Shown in pieces: positions 55,226 to 64,000 of a stretch of 64,000 nucleotides of DNA. Numbering within the stretch: position 1 is the stretch's first letter; each line of letters starts with the position of its first letter. Below the pieces are notes generated by a model. The model had not been told where the DNA came from. It saw only the letters and a program-made list of their open reading frames with translations, and did not search any database. The position numbers and the translations under genes were made by a program. Source of the DNA: Emticicia sp037153985 (GTDB taxonomy: Bacteria; Bacteroidota; Bacteroidia; Cytophagales; Spirosomataceae); the NCBI RefSeq assembly GCF_037153985.1, contig NZ_JBBAYI010000010.1, positions 124,001 through 188,000 on the forward strand, written 5' to 3'.

Positions 55226-57103
55226 ATGAATAAACTGTTTTCGTTTCTTCTATTTATTTTCATATCGGCCCCTGTTTTCGCACAAAACCCTAAAGCAAAA
55301 GAATTTTATGATAAAGGTATAAAGAGCTTTATGGAACGGAAACCCTCCGATGCTACCGAAAGTTTACTGAGAGCTATTGAAAAGGATTCTACCTATGCCG
55401 ATGCCTATTTTAAATTGGGTCAGATGAATGAAACGGCCAGAAACGAAGGAAATGCCCTAAAATATTATCGAAAGGCCTTACATTTCAAACCTGATAACCC
55501 AACTTACAAGCAGGCCTATACCTATATTGGTACACGCGCATTGCGTGCTGGTAATTATAATGAAGCCAAACCTTTACTTGAGTTTGCCTTGAAGAATTCG
55601 CCACCTAATAGCATGATTGTGAAGCAGTTAACACAACAGTTGGAAGTTTGTAAATTTGGTATTGAAGCTCAAAATAGGAAATTGAACTTTCAGGCAAGCG
55701 ATATGGGCGAGGTTATTAATTTTAAGCATAACCAGTATTTTCCTGTACTGACAGCCGATAACGAAACCCTGATTTTTACAGCACGCTCGGAAGATGGAGA
55801 CGAAAACCTGTATGTGTCGCAGATGACAGACGGTAAGTGGAGTAAACCACAGGGTATTTCGCCTAAAATTAATACAGCCGCTAACGAAGGTACTTGCAGC
55901 ATTTCGGCCGATGGGCGCACACTGGTTTTTACCAGTTGTGACGGAAAAGATAGCTTTGGAAGCTGTGATTTGTACATAAGCAGAAAAATAGGTAGTGAAT
56001 GGAGTACACCCGAAAACCTCGGCGAAAGTGTCAATACCCGTTTCTGGGAGGCGCAGCCGAGCTTGTCGAATGATGGACATATACTCTATTTTTCGTCAGA
56101 CCGCCCCGGTAGTCTAGGCCAAAAAGACATCTGGATGACAGAACTCAGACCCGATAAGACATGGGCAAAGGCCGTAAACTTAGGTAATACCGTTAATACA
56201 GTAAGAGACGAAATATCGCCATTTGTGCATGCCAATGGCCGAACACTTTTCTTTGCTTCCGATGGGCATACAGGTATGGGAGGTTTTGATTTATTCATGA
56301 CAGAAAATAAGTCAGGCGGATTCTCTGCACCCGAAAATCTGGGGTATCCGATTAATACCCACGAAGACCAAGTTGCATTATTTGTAACCTCAGATGGCAA
56401 AAAGGGGTATTACTCTTCTGATTCCAGAAATACCACTCGTTTATATGAATTTGATATTCCTAAAGAACTGAACGATAAATTCAGAAGAGCTAATTTTGTA
56501 AAGGGCGTTGTAAAAGATGCCCAGACCCAGAAAACCTTAGAGGCAGAGATAGAACTGGTTGATTTAAAAAGTAATCAAATACTGGAACGTATCCAGTCAG
56601 ATGCCTTAACGGGCGAATACACCGCTGTGTTGCCAAACGGAAGCCATTACGGATTATTTGTAAACAGAAAAGACTACTTTTTCAAGAGCCTTTCTTTTGA
56701 TTTTTCTGAGAAGTCAGATGCGAATGGGAAAATCATTAATATTCTCCTTGAACCTATCAGAAAAGATGCTAAAGAGGTACTTAGCAATATTTTCTTTGAT
56801 TCAGGTAAGGCCGAGCTTCGCCCTGAGTCTTTCCCTGAACTCGATAAATTACAAAAACTGCTGGTAAATAATAAAACTCTTCAGGTTGAAATATCAGGCC
56901 ATACAGATAATGTAGGTAAAGATACCGATAATCTGGCTTTATCACAGAAAAGAGCCGCCGCTGTGGCCGAGTACCTCATTAGCAGAGGAGTAAATGCTGC
57001 TAACATCAAGGCCATAGGATGTGGCGAAACCAAGCCAATCTTACCAAATGATACCGAAGAAAACCGCCAGTTGAACCGTAGAATTGAAATGAAAATTTTA
57101 TAG
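55226..57103 (+). CDS. TPR / PD40 propeller / OmpA family protein (PorE-like)
   Basis: This 625-residue protein has a signal peptide (MNKLFSFLLFIFISAPVFAQ), TPR repeats (~22-135, YADAYFKLGQMNETARNEGNALKYYRKALH), a WD40-like PD40 propeller (~155-400, SISADGRTLVFTSC, PSLSNDGHILYFSSDRPGSLGQKDIW), a carboxypeptidase-regulatory-like domain (~415-500, FVKGVVKDAQTQKTLEAEIEL) and an OmpA peptidoglycan-binding domain (~515-625, NIFFDSGKAELRPESFPELDK, then SGHTDNVG). This order is the one described for the type IX secretion component PorE, but Bacteroidota carry many paralogues. No lipobox Cys is present, so the T9SS role is only a possibility. Confidence 0.87.
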   Translation: MNKLFSFLLFIFISAPVFAQNPKAKEFYDKGIKSFMERKPSDATESLLRAIEKDSTYADAYFKLGQMNETARNEGNALKYYRKALHFKPDNPTYKQAYTYIGTRALRAGNYNEAKPLLEFALKNSPPNSMIVKQLTQQLEVCKFGIEAQNRKLNFQASDMGEVINFKHNQYFPVLTADNETLIFTARSEDGDENLYVSQMTDGKWSKPQGISPKINTAANEGTCSISADGRTLVFTSCDGKDSFGSCDLYISRKIGSEWSTPENLGESVNTRFWEAQPSLSNDGHILYFSSDRPGSLGQKDIWMTELRPDKTWAKAVNLGNTVNTVRDEISPFVHANGRTLFFASDGHTGMGGFDLFMTENKSGGFSAPENLGYPINTHEDQVALFVTSDGKKGYYSSDSRNTTRLYEFDIPKELNDKFRRANFVKGVVKDAQTQKTLEAEIELVDLKSNQILERIQSDALTGEYTAVLPNGSHYGLFVNRKDYFFKSLSFDFSEKSDANGKIINILLEPIRKDAKEVLSNIFFDSGKAELRPESFPELDKLQKLLVNNKTLQVEISGHTDNVGKDTDNLALSQKRAAAVAEYLISRGVNAANIKAIGCGETKPILPNDTEENRQLNRRIEMKIL

Positions 57104-57237
57104 GCTTGCCTATCAAGGTATTTTTCATGAACTTTGTGCCTTGAAAACTATGTTCATTTATCAGCAGGCATTTAAAGCAATACTGCTTAATGCTTGCCGA
57201 GAAAATTTACAATCATTCATTCACGATTATCAATATA

Positions 57238-58179
57238 ATGGCACAAGAACAAGTAGAAGTGTTAATTTTAGGCTCAGGCCCGGCAGGATATACTGCTGCT
57301 ATTTATGCGGCAAGGGCAGGTTTGAAACCAGTAATGTATCAGGGTGGGCAACCCGGCGGGCAATTAACTATAACAACTGACGTTGAGAATTTCCCCGGGT
57401 ATCCGAATGGAATTATGGGGCCTGAAATGATGGAGGATTTTAAGAAACAGGCTGAACGCTTCGGAACCGACAACCGTTGGGGCATGGCTACAAAAGTTGA
57501 TTTTTCAACGCCATTGGCACATAAAGTAATTATCGACGAAACACACGAAATTATTGCGAAAACCGTTATTATAGCTACGGGTGCTTCGGCCAAATGGCTG
57601 GGTCTGGAGTCAGAGCAACGCCTGAATGGTTATGGAGTATCTGCTTGTGCGGTATGTGATGGATTCTTTTTCAGAGGGCAGAATGTAGCTATTGTAGGTG
57701 GTGGTGATACCGCTTGTGAAGAAGCGCATTATTTGTCAAAACTTTGCAAAAAAGTATATATGCTGGTGCGTAAAGGCGAGTTCAGAGCTTCTCAGATTAT
57801 GCAACAACGTGTTGAAAATACTCCAAATATTGAAATCCTTTACCACACTGATACCCTAGAAGTATTAGGAGAAGAAGGAGTAACAGGGGTAAAAATAAAA
57901 AATAATCTTACTCAGGAAGAATCAATCCTCGATGTAACAGGTTTCTTTGTAGCTATTGGTCATCAACCCAATACCCAGATTTTCGATGGTTTCTTGAAAA
58001 TGGATGAAGCCGGATACATCGAAACTATTAAAGGAAGTGCCAAAACAAATGTTGAAGGTGTATTTGCTTGTGGCGATGCACAGGATAAAATTTACCGTCA
58101 GGCCATTACAGCGGCCGGTTCGGGCTGTATGGCTGCTTTAGATGCTGAAAGATATCTGGCCGAGAAAAGTTTGCATTAA
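57238..58179 (+). CDS. trxB: thioredoxin reductase
   Basis: This 313-residue FAD/NADPH enzyme reduces thioredoxin. The FAD motif GSGPAGYTAA lies near residues 12-21, the redox pair CAVC at 137-140, the NADPH motif GGGDTACEEA follows, and the C-terminal FAD motif GVFACGDAQDKIYRQAITAAGSG closes the protein. The ATG at 57238 (MAQEQVEVLILGSG) is preferred; an upstream TTG frame adds 16 residues without homology. Length is normal. Its neighbour two genes on is bacillithiol-related, so the region has a loose thiol-redox theme. Confidence 0.94.
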   Translation: MAQEQVEVLILGSGPAGYTAAIYAARAGLKPVMYQGGQPGGQLTITTDVENFPGYPNGIMGPEMMEDFKKQAERFGTDNRWGMATKVDFSTPLAHKVIIDETHEIIAKTVIIATGASAKWLGLESEQRLNGYGVSACAVCDGFFFRGQNVAIVGGGDTACEEAHYLSKLCKKVYMLVRKGEFRASQIMQQRVENTPNIEILYHTDTLEVLGEEGVTGVKIKNNLTQEESILDVTGFFVAIGHQPNTQIFDGFLKMDEAGYIETIKGSAKTNVEGVFACGDAQDKIYRQAITAAGSGCMAALDAERYLAEKSLH

Positions 58180-58274
58180 GGCATAAAAATGCTTAATATT
58201 GTTATAAAAATACCTTAAAATGCAAGTTAGTAGGTGTTTTTACAGGGAAACCTAAAAATATATCAATTACAAAA

Positions 58275-59387
58275 ATGAAAAAGGCTTTATTTACCATCAT
58301 TCTTTCAACCTGTATTCTGGGCTATGCTAAGGCACAGGAAAGAGGAAAAAAACTGAATAAACCGAATATCCCGCAGAAGGAAACTAAAAGCAAGGATAAA
58401 AGCCAGAATAAAAATTCTAAGCAGGACGATGAGTTCAGTTTTGAGGAAGAACCTAAATTACGCTTTATTAACGAATTTGAAGCCTCAAAAGCAAATAAAG
58501 GCACAAATGTGAAAATAGAGCCTATCAAGGAACTGAACGCGGCCGTACATGAAGATACTTCTACTATTGATGAAGGAGAAATCCAGATTGTGGAGATTGA
58601 AGAAGATGCGCAGTTTGCTGGTAGTGAAGATATGGTAAAAGTAGCCAGTTATTTTTCAGTATGGAATACAGATATAATTGACCCCTACGGAATTGATGCA
58701 AAAGATTACGAAGAGGTTATTCCGATTCAGTTATATGATATTTCTCAGAACAGATACTGGGCAGGCCCTATGGCTAAAGGCGTTACAAACTCACAATTTG
58801 GGTGGAGATGGCGTCGCTGGCACACAGGTATTGACCTTGACCTTGATACTGGCGAGCCAATTTATTCAGCATTTGATGGTATCGTGCGTGTATCAGGCGT
58901 ACACGGAGGGTATGGAAGATGCGTAGTAGTAAGGCACTATAACGGACTTGAAACACTTTATGGTCACTTGTCGAAAATTAATTTTGAGTCAGGTACCTTA
59001 GTAAAAGCCGGAGACGAAATCGGGAAAGGCGGTAGTACGGGCAGAAGTTCAGGGCCTCACCTGCATTTCGAAACACGTTACGAGGGTAACCCTTTCGACC
59101 CTAAAAATATTTTTACTTTCGCCCCCGAAAAAATAGATATTATTTCGCAGGAGTTTACCATGACCTCACGCGTGTATGATTATCTGAGAGGTGGCACAAG
59201 TAAAGGAGATTTTGAATTTGACGAACCACAAGCCATTACCAGAAAAGCGTGGATAAGAGTGCGGTCGGGCGATACACTTTCTGAAATTGCTGAGCGTAAC
59301 CACACTACGGTTGCAAATCTGGCACGTATGAACCGGATAAAAACAACCACAAGATTACGCCCCGGGTATCGTCTCAGAATCAAATAA
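58275..59387 (+). CDS. M23 family metallopeptidase with C-terminal LysM domain
   Basis: This 370-residue exported protein has a signal peptide (MKKALFTIILSTCILGYAKAQ), a charged linker (~22-125), an M23/LytM domain (~165-270) with zinc ligands in RWHTGIDLDLDTG (HxxxD) and GPHLHFETRYEG (HxH), and a C-terminal LysM peptidoglycan-binding repeat (WIRVRSGDTLSEIAERNHTTVANLARMN). It should be a cell-wall endopeptidase cutting peptide cross-links during growth or division. It is followed by a strong terminator. Confidence 0.93.
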   Translation: MKKALFTIILSTCILGYAKAQERGKKLNKPNIPQKETKSKDKSQNKNSKQDDEFSFEEEPKLRFINEFEASKANKGTNVKIEPIKELNAAVHEDTSTIDEGEIQIVEIEEDAQFAGSEDMVKVASYFSVWNTDIIDPYGIDAKDYEEVIPIQLYDISQNRYWAGPMAKGVTNSQFGWRWRRWHTGIDLDLDTGEPIYSAFDGIVRVSGVHGGYGRCVVVRHYNGLETLYGHLSKINFESGTLVKAGDEIGKGGSTGRSSGPHLHFETRYEGNPFDPKNIFTFAPEKIDIISQEFTMTSRVYDYLRGGTSKGDFEFDEPQAITRKAWIRVRSGDTLSEIAERNHTTVANLARMNRIKTTTRLRPGYRLRIK

Positions 59388-59410
59388 GAAAATAACAGCA
59401 TAGAATTTAC

Positions 59411-59445
59411 AAGCGACGTGAAACTATTTACGTCGCTTTTTTTTT
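59411..59445 (+). terminator. intrinsic terminator after the M23/LysM gene
   Basis: A perfect 8-bp stem (AGCGACGT 59412-59419 with ACGTCGCT 59430-59437) is followed by a long T tract. Confidence 0.88.
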
Positions 59446-59483
59446 ATAACTAATAGCAACCAAAAGATATTAAAAGTTAAAAA

Positions 59484-60203
59484 ATGAAATTAGATATACT
59501 TGTAATGGCGGCTCACCCTGATGACGCTGAGATGTCGTGTGCAGGAACAATGGCAATAGCTGTTGCTAAAGGCAAAAAAGTAGGTATCGTTGATTTTACC
59601 AGAGGCGAATTAGGAACACGCGGTACACCCGAAATTCGTGCAGCAGAAGCAGCCGCCGCTTCTCAGATACTAAGTGTGTCGGTTCGTGAAAATATGGGAT
59701 TCAGAGATGGGTTTTTCAAAAATGACGAAGAGCATCAGATGAAACTTATTTCGGTTATTCGTAAATACCAACCCGAAATTGTTCTGGCAAATGCTGTTGA
59801 AGACCGTCATCCCGACCACGGAAAAGGGGCTGCGCTAGCCGTTGATGCTTGTTTTTTGTCGGGCTTGCGTATGATTCAGACCTTTGATGAAGCGGGCAAT
59901 GCACAGCCTGCATGGCGCCCTAAATTTTTGTATCATTATATTCAGGACCGCTACATCAAGCCTGATTTCGTAGTAGATATTTCGAAATACTGGGATTTGA
60001 AAGAGACGTCCATCCGTGCTTATAAAAGCCAGTTCTATGACCCAAACAGCAAAGAGCCGGAGTCATATTTAACAAGCCCCGAATTTTTAGATTTTCTGAA
60101 AGCTCGTTCGCAGGAAATGGGGCATCCGATAGGTGCTAAATTTGGTGAAGGGTTCACAAAAACCAGAATGTTAGGCGTGAAGGATATATTTGATTTGGCC
60201 TGA
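59484..60203 (+). CDS. bshB1: bacillithiol biosynthesis deacetylase BshB1
   Basis: This 239-residue PIG-L/LmbE-type zinc deacetylase has the metal motif AAHPDDAEMSCAGTM at the N-terminus and HPDHGKGA with the third ligand near residue 112. The BshB1-type pattern continues with DFTRGELGTRGTPEIRAAEA, ENMGFRDGFF and AVDACFLSGLRMI. It converts N-acetylglucosaminyl-malate to glucosaminyl-malate in bacillithiol synthesis. bshA and bshC are not in the window. Length and motifs are normal. Confidence 0.93.
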   Translation: MKLDILVMAAHPDDAEMSCAGTMAIAVAKGKKVGIVDFTRGELGTRGTPEIRAAEAAAASQILSVSVRENMGFRDGFFKNDEEHQMKLISVIRKYQPEIVLANAVEDRHPDHGKGAALAVDACFLSGLRMIQTFDEAGNAQPAWRPKFLYHYIQDRYIKPDFVVDISKYWDLKETSIRAYKSQFYDPNSKEPESYLTSPEFLDFLKARSQEMGHPIGAKFGEGFTKTRMLGVKDIFDLA

Positions 60204-60236
60204 TAAGAGCCTTACTTTTACCTAAAATTTGTGTTT

Positions 60237-61100
60237 ATGATTAATTTTTTATTGTCGATACAGCAAAAATTCAGTCTTTTTATTAATAGCATCTTATCGT
60301 TGATAAAGGTGCTATTTTTATCTGACTTTTCTCTAAAAGCTGCCAAAGCCACTCAATCCCGTTGTGGTATTCTGGGTAATGGGCCTTCGTTGAAAACAAC
60401 ACTCGAAAAAGACCGAGATTTTCTGCAACAACTCGAACTCATAGCTGTAAATCTTTTTTCAACTACTGAAGAATATAAGGAATTAAAACCTAAAAATTAC
60501 TTATTGCTCGATTGGTCGTTTATGAACCCCGACCACTCGTTTGGCAGGAGAGGGCTTCGTGGTATTATCGAAAATACTACTTGGGATTTAAATCTTTTTG
60601 TGCCTGATAAAATGCTTAAATCGACATATTTTAGCAGTGAGCTGGCTCAAAATCCTCATATTAAACCCATTGCGTTCAATTATACGATTGTAACCGGATA
60701 CAAACCTTTTATTTACTGGCTCTTTAAAAGAAATATAGGTATGCCCCAATGCCAGAATGTGCTGGTAGCTACCTTATTTTATGCCTTGAATATGGGTTTT
60801 AAGGAAATATACCTTTTTGGCGCAGACCATTCATGGCATGAAATGATAAAACTCGATGAAAATAATAATCTGGTCGTGAGTGATACCCATTTTTACGGAC
60901 AGAAAGATTATGATATTGCCGTTCGAGAAACTTCCTATATGAGTCAGCAATTATTCTCTTTGCACAAAGCCTTTTATGGCTATGAAGTACTGGCGGGTTA
61001 TGCACGTTATCTTGGGGTAAAAGTATACAATGCCAGCGTAAAAAGCTATGTAGATGTATTTCAGAAGGTAAAAGTCAGTGACCTGAGCAGTAACGAGTAA
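60237..61100 (+). CDS. MptE/DUF115-like protein, possibly glycan-related
   Basis: This ~287-residue protein starts at the ATG 60237; a GTG two codons upstream is also possible. The signature RCGILGNGPSLKTTLEKDRDFLQQLELIAVN resembles the nucleotide/diphosphate-binding G-N-G-P-S motif of MptE/DUF115 proteins. Those are found in pterin synthesis (archaea), flagellin glycosylation (Maf) and surface-polysaccharide clusters. A second conserved-looking stretch is YLFGADHSWHE. The hydrophobic N-terminus could be a membrane anchor. It follows bshB1 by ~33 bases. The exact reaction cannot be named. Confidence 0.65.
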   Translation: MINFLLSIQQKFSLFINSILSLIKVLFLSDFSLKAAKATQSRCGILGNGPSLKTTLEKDRDFLQQLELIAVNLFSTTEEYKELKPKNYLLLDWSFMNPDHSFGRRGLRGIIENTTWDLNLFVPDKMLKSTYFSSELAQNPHIKPIAFNYTIVTGYKPFIYWLFKRNIGMPQCQNVLVATLFYALNMGFKEIYLFGADHSWHEMIKLDENNNLVVSDTHFYGQKDYDIAVRETSYMSQQLFSLHKAFYGYEVLAGYARYLGVKVYNASVKSYVDVFQKVKVSDLSSNE

Positions 61101-61136
61101 AAAGTAAAATAACATACCAGAAGTGGCAGATTATGT

Positions 61137-61169
61137 AAAAGGCATACCTGATTTTCAGATATGCCTTTT
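61137..61169. terminator. bidirectional terminator between convergent genes
   Basis: AAAAGGCATA (61137-61146) pairs with TATGCCTTTT (61160-61169), and the stem extends inward after one mismatch (61148-61151 with 61155-61158). A-runs and T-runs at the ends suit both strands. Confidence 0.75.
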
Positions 61170-61191
61170 GTATATAAAACAACTTCGTTGT

Positions 61192-63468
61192 TTACTTGCT
61201 ATGTGCATCAACCACGGCAATGGCTACCATGTTTACAATTTCACGTACCGAACTACCTAGCTGCAATACGTGTACTGGCTTTTTCATTCCTAACAGAATT
61301 GGTCCTATTTTTTCAATATTCGCTATTTCTTTTACAAGGTTATAAGCAATATTTGAAGCCGAAAGGTTCGGGAAAATAAGCGTATTGGCACCACCTTCTA
61401 CCAAGTCACAGAATGGATGATTCTCTCTTAGTAAATCTAGGTCAAATGGTAAGTGGGCCTGCATTTCGCCGTCTACAATCATCGTAGGATGTTTCTCTTT
61501 CAGAATTTCCACGGCTTTCTGCATTTTTATAGCGTCATCTCCATTGGCACTTCCGAAGTTCGAGTAAGTTAACAGAGCAATTCTTGGTTTAATATTAAAT
61601 TTCTCTACTTCTTTGGCCGCAAGTTCGGTTATTTCAACAATTTCCTGCGTTGTAGGGTTAAAATTTACTGTGGTATCGGCAAGGAATAATGGGCCAAAAC
61701 GGCTCATTAAAATATACATACCCGAAACCTTCTTTACCCCTTCCTGCGGTCCTATAATTTGAAGTGCCGGACGAATGGTTTCAGGGTAATTACGGGTCAT
61801 GCCACCAATCATGGCATCGGCCTCGCCGGTTTCAACCATCATTGCGCCGAAATAATTCCGGTTTTGCATTAAAATAGTGGCCTCAAACTTATTATAACCT
61901 TTGCGTTTACGTTTTTCGTAGAAAAGATTTCCGAAGCGTTGAATGCGTTCTTCTTCCTGCATTGAACGAGGGTCAATAATTTCGATACCAGCTATATCGA
62001 TGTGGTTTTCGAGTACCAACTGATTAATACGGTTTTCGTTTCCTAACAAAATCGGAATCGCTATTGCATCATCAATTACTTGTTGAGCAGCTTTTAAAAC
62101 AGTCAGATTCTCGGCATCAGCAAAAACAACACGTTTTAATTTTTGCTTGGCTTTGGTAATAATTACTTTAGAAAGCGTATTATCTTGACCCAAACGTTTG
62201 GATAATTGAGTATCATAAGCCTCCCAGTCTACAATAGGAAATTTAGCTACACCCGTATCCATAGCAGCTTTTGCTACTGCCGGAGCTACCGTCGTAAGTA
62301 GGCGAGGGTCAACTGGTTTCGGAATAATATATTTTTTGCCAAAAATCAGGTTGTTTTCGCCATAAGCCAAATTTACAATATCAGGCACTGGCTTTTTAGC
62401 AAGTTCAGCTAATGCCCTTACGGCAGCCAGTTTCATTTCTTCGTTAATTACTTTCGAGCGTACATCTAATGCGCCTCTGAATATATAAGGAAACCCTAAC
62501 ACGTTGTTTACCTGATTAGGGTAGTCAGAACGCCCCGTGGCAAAAATAATATCTTCGCGGGCAGCCATAGCGTCGTCATAAGAAATTTCAGGAGTAGGAT
62601 TTGCCATTGCAAACACAATACAGTCCTTAGCCATCGACTTCACCATTTCCTGATTCAGAATATTTCCTTTCGACAGCCCAATAAAAACATCTGCCCCCAC
62701 AAGTGCTTCTGAAAGCGTAGTTTCGGCAGCAATGGTATCGTTAGCAAATTCAATTTTCTTGCCGTCAAGGTTGGTACGGCTTGGGTGAATAAGCCCTTTG
62801 CTATCGAACATAAAAATGTTTTTCTTTTGGGCTCCAAGCGAATTATACAAGCGAGTACACGAAATAGCCGAAGCTCCGGCACCATTGATAACAATCTTCA
62901 CATCCTCAAATTTTTTGTTTACCAATTCGAGGGCATTTAACAAGGCTGCTGCCGAAATGATGGCTGTTCCGTGCTGGTCGTCGTGCATGACCGGAATATT
63001 CATTTCAGCCTTTAAGCGTTCTTCTATTTCAAAGCATTCAGGTGCTGAAATATCTTCCAGATTAACACCTCCGAAAGTAGGTTCCAGAATCTTTACTGTT
63101 CTTACAAACTCGTCAACATCTTTAGTATTTAGCTCAATGTCAAATACGTCAATGTCGGCATATATCTTGAATAGAAGCCCTTTCCCTTCCATAACGGGTT
63201 TACCAGCTTCCGGGCCAATATCTCCCAAGCCTAATACGGCTGTTCCGTTAGAGATAACAGCTACCAGATTACCTTTGGCGGTATACTTGTAAACGTCTTC
63301 AGGGTTTTCATAAATAGCCATACATGGGTCAGCAACACCAGGAGAATAAGCCAGAGTTAAATCTCTTTGCGTGGCTGTTTCTTTCGAGGGAATCACCTCA
63401 ATTTTACCTGGTCGACCTTTCGCATGGTAATATAAGGCTTCTTCTTTCAATGTTTTCTTAGTACTCAT
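61192..63468 (-). CDS. maeB: NADP-dependent malic enzyme with phosphotransacetylase-like domain
   Basis: This 758-residue protein oxidatively decarboxylates malate to pyruvate and generates NADPH. The N-terminal malic domain (~1-165) includes TLAYSPGVADPCMAI and the catalytic region VMEGKGLLFKIYADIDVFDIE...PVMHDDQHGTAI. The NAD(P) domain (~165-420) has INGAGASAISCTRLY. The C-terminal ~330 residues form a PTA-like domain (RKRKGYNKFEATILMQNRNYFGAMMVETGEADAMIGG) that is usually regulatory. This size and fusion are those of MaeB-type enzymes. The dicarboxylate transporter upstream on the same strand, 111 bases away, suggests linked malate import and use. Confidence 0.95.
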   Translation of the reverse strand: MSTKKTLKEEALYYHAKGRPGKIEVIPSKETATQRDLTLAYSPGVADPCMAIYENPEDVYKYTAKGNLVAVISNGTAVLGLGDIGPEAGKPVMEGKGLLFKIYADIDVFDIELNTKDVDEFVRTVKILEPTFGGVNLEDISAPECFEIEERLKAEMNIPVMHDDQHGTAIISAAALLNALELVNKKFEDVKIVINGAGASAISCTRLYNSLGAQKKNIFMFDSKGLIHPSRTNLDGKKIEFANDTIAAETTLSEALVGADVFIGLSKGNILNQEMVKSMAKDCIVFAMANPTPEISYDDAMAAREDIIFATGRSDYPNQVNNVLGFPYIFRGALDVRSKVINEEMKLAAVRALAELAKKPVPDIVNLAYGENNLIFGKKYIIPKPVDPRLLTTVAPAVAKAAMDTGVAKFPIVDWEAYDTQLSKRLGQDNTLSKVIITKAKQKLKRVVFADAENLTVLKAAQQVIDDAIAIPILLGNENRINQLVLENHIDIAGIEIIDPRSMQEEERIQRFGNLFYEKRKRKGYNKFEATILMQNRNYFGAMMVETGEADAMIGGMTRNYPETIRPALQIIGPQEGVKKVSGMYILMSRFGPLFLADTTVNFNPTTQEIVEITELAAKEVEKFNIKPRIALLTYSNFGSANGDDAIKMQKAVEILKEKHPTMIVDGEMQAHLPFDLDLLRENHPFCDLVEGGANTLIFPNLSASNIAYNLVKEIANIEKIGPILLGMKKPVHVLQLGSSVREIVNMVAIAVVDAHSK

Positions 63469-63579
63469 TTTCGAATAAATTTTGATTCTAGCCGCGAAGG
63501 TACGCAGAGAATATATTTCGATAGATAGAAAATGTTATTTTTTACGCTGAAACAAGCATTATTTGGCTTAAATATGGGC

Positions 63580-64000
63580 TTATTGCTTAATATTATCGCT
63601 GATAATGTCTTCAAATTTGCCTACATTACTGAAGGCATGGTTCATTTTGGTACGGTCAAACTCATGTTCGTTGTTCGATAACCATACGGTGGCTACTCCA
63701 TTGCCAATAAAATTGGTAATGGCACGGGCTTCTGACATGAATCGGTCAACAGCTAATAGCAAGCCAAGCCCCTCAAGCGGAATTACCTTGATAGCCGTCA
63801 GGGTTGAAGCCAGTACAATAAAACCACTGCCAGTTACACCCGCTGCCCCTTTAGAAGTAACCATCAGAATACCAATAATGGTAAGAATCTGTTGGATATC
63901 CAGATGTACATGAAAAACCTGCGCCAGAAATATCACCGCCATTGAAAGGTAAATAGTGGTGCCGTCCAGATTAAACGAATACCCCGCAGGAACCACTAAG
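63580..64000 (-). CDS. dicarboxylate/cation symporter (DctA-type), C-terminal part
   Basis: This frame continues past the right edge of the window, so only the last ~140 codons are present. The visible part has the DAACS family signature VVPAGYSFNLDGTTIYLSMA (HP1/TM7 region), then TSKGAAGVTGSGFIVLASTL and the substrate-site segment LLLAVDRFMSEARAITNFIGNGVATVWLS. RFMSEARA is closer to DctA (C4-dicarboxylates) than to glutamate carriers. It should import succinate, fumarate or malate with protons or sodium. It lies upstream of malic enzyme on the same strand. Confidence 0.9.
   Translation of the reverse strand, partial: LVVPAGYSFNLDGTTIYLSMAVIFLAQVFHVHLDIQQILTIIGILMVTSKGAAGVTGSGFIVLASTLTAIKVIPLEGLGLLLAVDRFMSEARAITNFIGNGVATVWLSNNEHEFDRTKMNHAFSNVGKFEDIISDNIKQ

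Noticed and set aside
62798..63292. 164-codon open frame on the plus strand
   Set aside because: It lies entirely inside malic enzyme on the opposite strand and has no recognisable protein features.
1..64000. CRISPR array, tRNA or rRNA genes, insertion sequences
   Set aside because: No regularly spaced direct repeats, cloverleaf-like segments, rRNA stretches or transposase genes were found while reading both strands.

Overview
The window looks like chromosomal DNA of a member of the Bacteroidota, most likely order Cytophagales (a Spirosoma/Emticicia/Dyadobacter-like relative). This is inferred from gene content: SusC/SusD pairs with ECF sigma and FecR partners, FG-GAP/VCBS surface proteins, a PorE-like OmpA protein, HemJ, BshB1, and TTG...TAnnTTTG promoter motifs. 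No rRNA, tRNA, CRISPR array or insertion sequence was recognised.

Layout. 1-5017 (+): the 3' end of a large FG-GAP/Ig-like surface protein, a serine hydrolase and an M28 peptidase, each followed by a hairpin terminator. 5195-7906 (-): a GH78 alpha-L-rhamnosidase. 8029-18989 (-): a K+ uptake locus. A ThuA protein and an NtrC-type (sigma-54) response regulator come first and end at a strong terminator. A candidate -24/-12 promoter follows, then an unannotated 27-residue membrane peptide, kdpF (25 residues), kdpA, kdpB, kdpC, a porin, a KdpD lacking its kinase half, and a separate membrane histidine kinase. 19233-20850 (+): a YitT-family membrane protein and a gamma-carbonic anhydrase.

20961-49593: an accessory, PUL-like region. 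Two paralogous modules of ECF sigma, FecR, STN-containing SusC and SusD flank two tandem heparinase II/III-family enzymes and a convergent MFS transporter. After the second module come an ASPIC/UnbV-VCBS lipoprotein, a PAP2/vanadium-haloperoxidase-like lipoprotein, a GMC oxidoreductase and a sulfatase. A plausible model is uptake and depolymerisation of a possibly sulfated uronic-acid polysaccharide, with each SusC signalling through FecR to its sigma factor. Both susC leaders carry an intrinsic terminator facing the antisense direction. Each also has a minus-strand promoter-like motif over the susC start codon, which predicts an antisense RNA of about 100-110 nt at each gene.

49849-64000: mostly housekeeping genes. 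These are a LytTR regulator, DedA, a VOC protein, an ABC-F ATPase, a small conserved-looking protein, an outer-membrane barrel, HemJ, a TPR/PD40/OmpA protein, thioredoxin reductase, an M23/LysM endopeptidase, BshB1 (bacillithiol synthesis), an MptE/DUF115-like protein, and a malic enzyme next to the end of a DctA-type dicarboxylate transporter.

The most notable signals are the paired antisense-RNA architecture at the two susC genes and the rewired kdp locus (sigma-54 regulator, split KdpD, embedded porin, extra micropeptide). All of this was read by eye without database searches.
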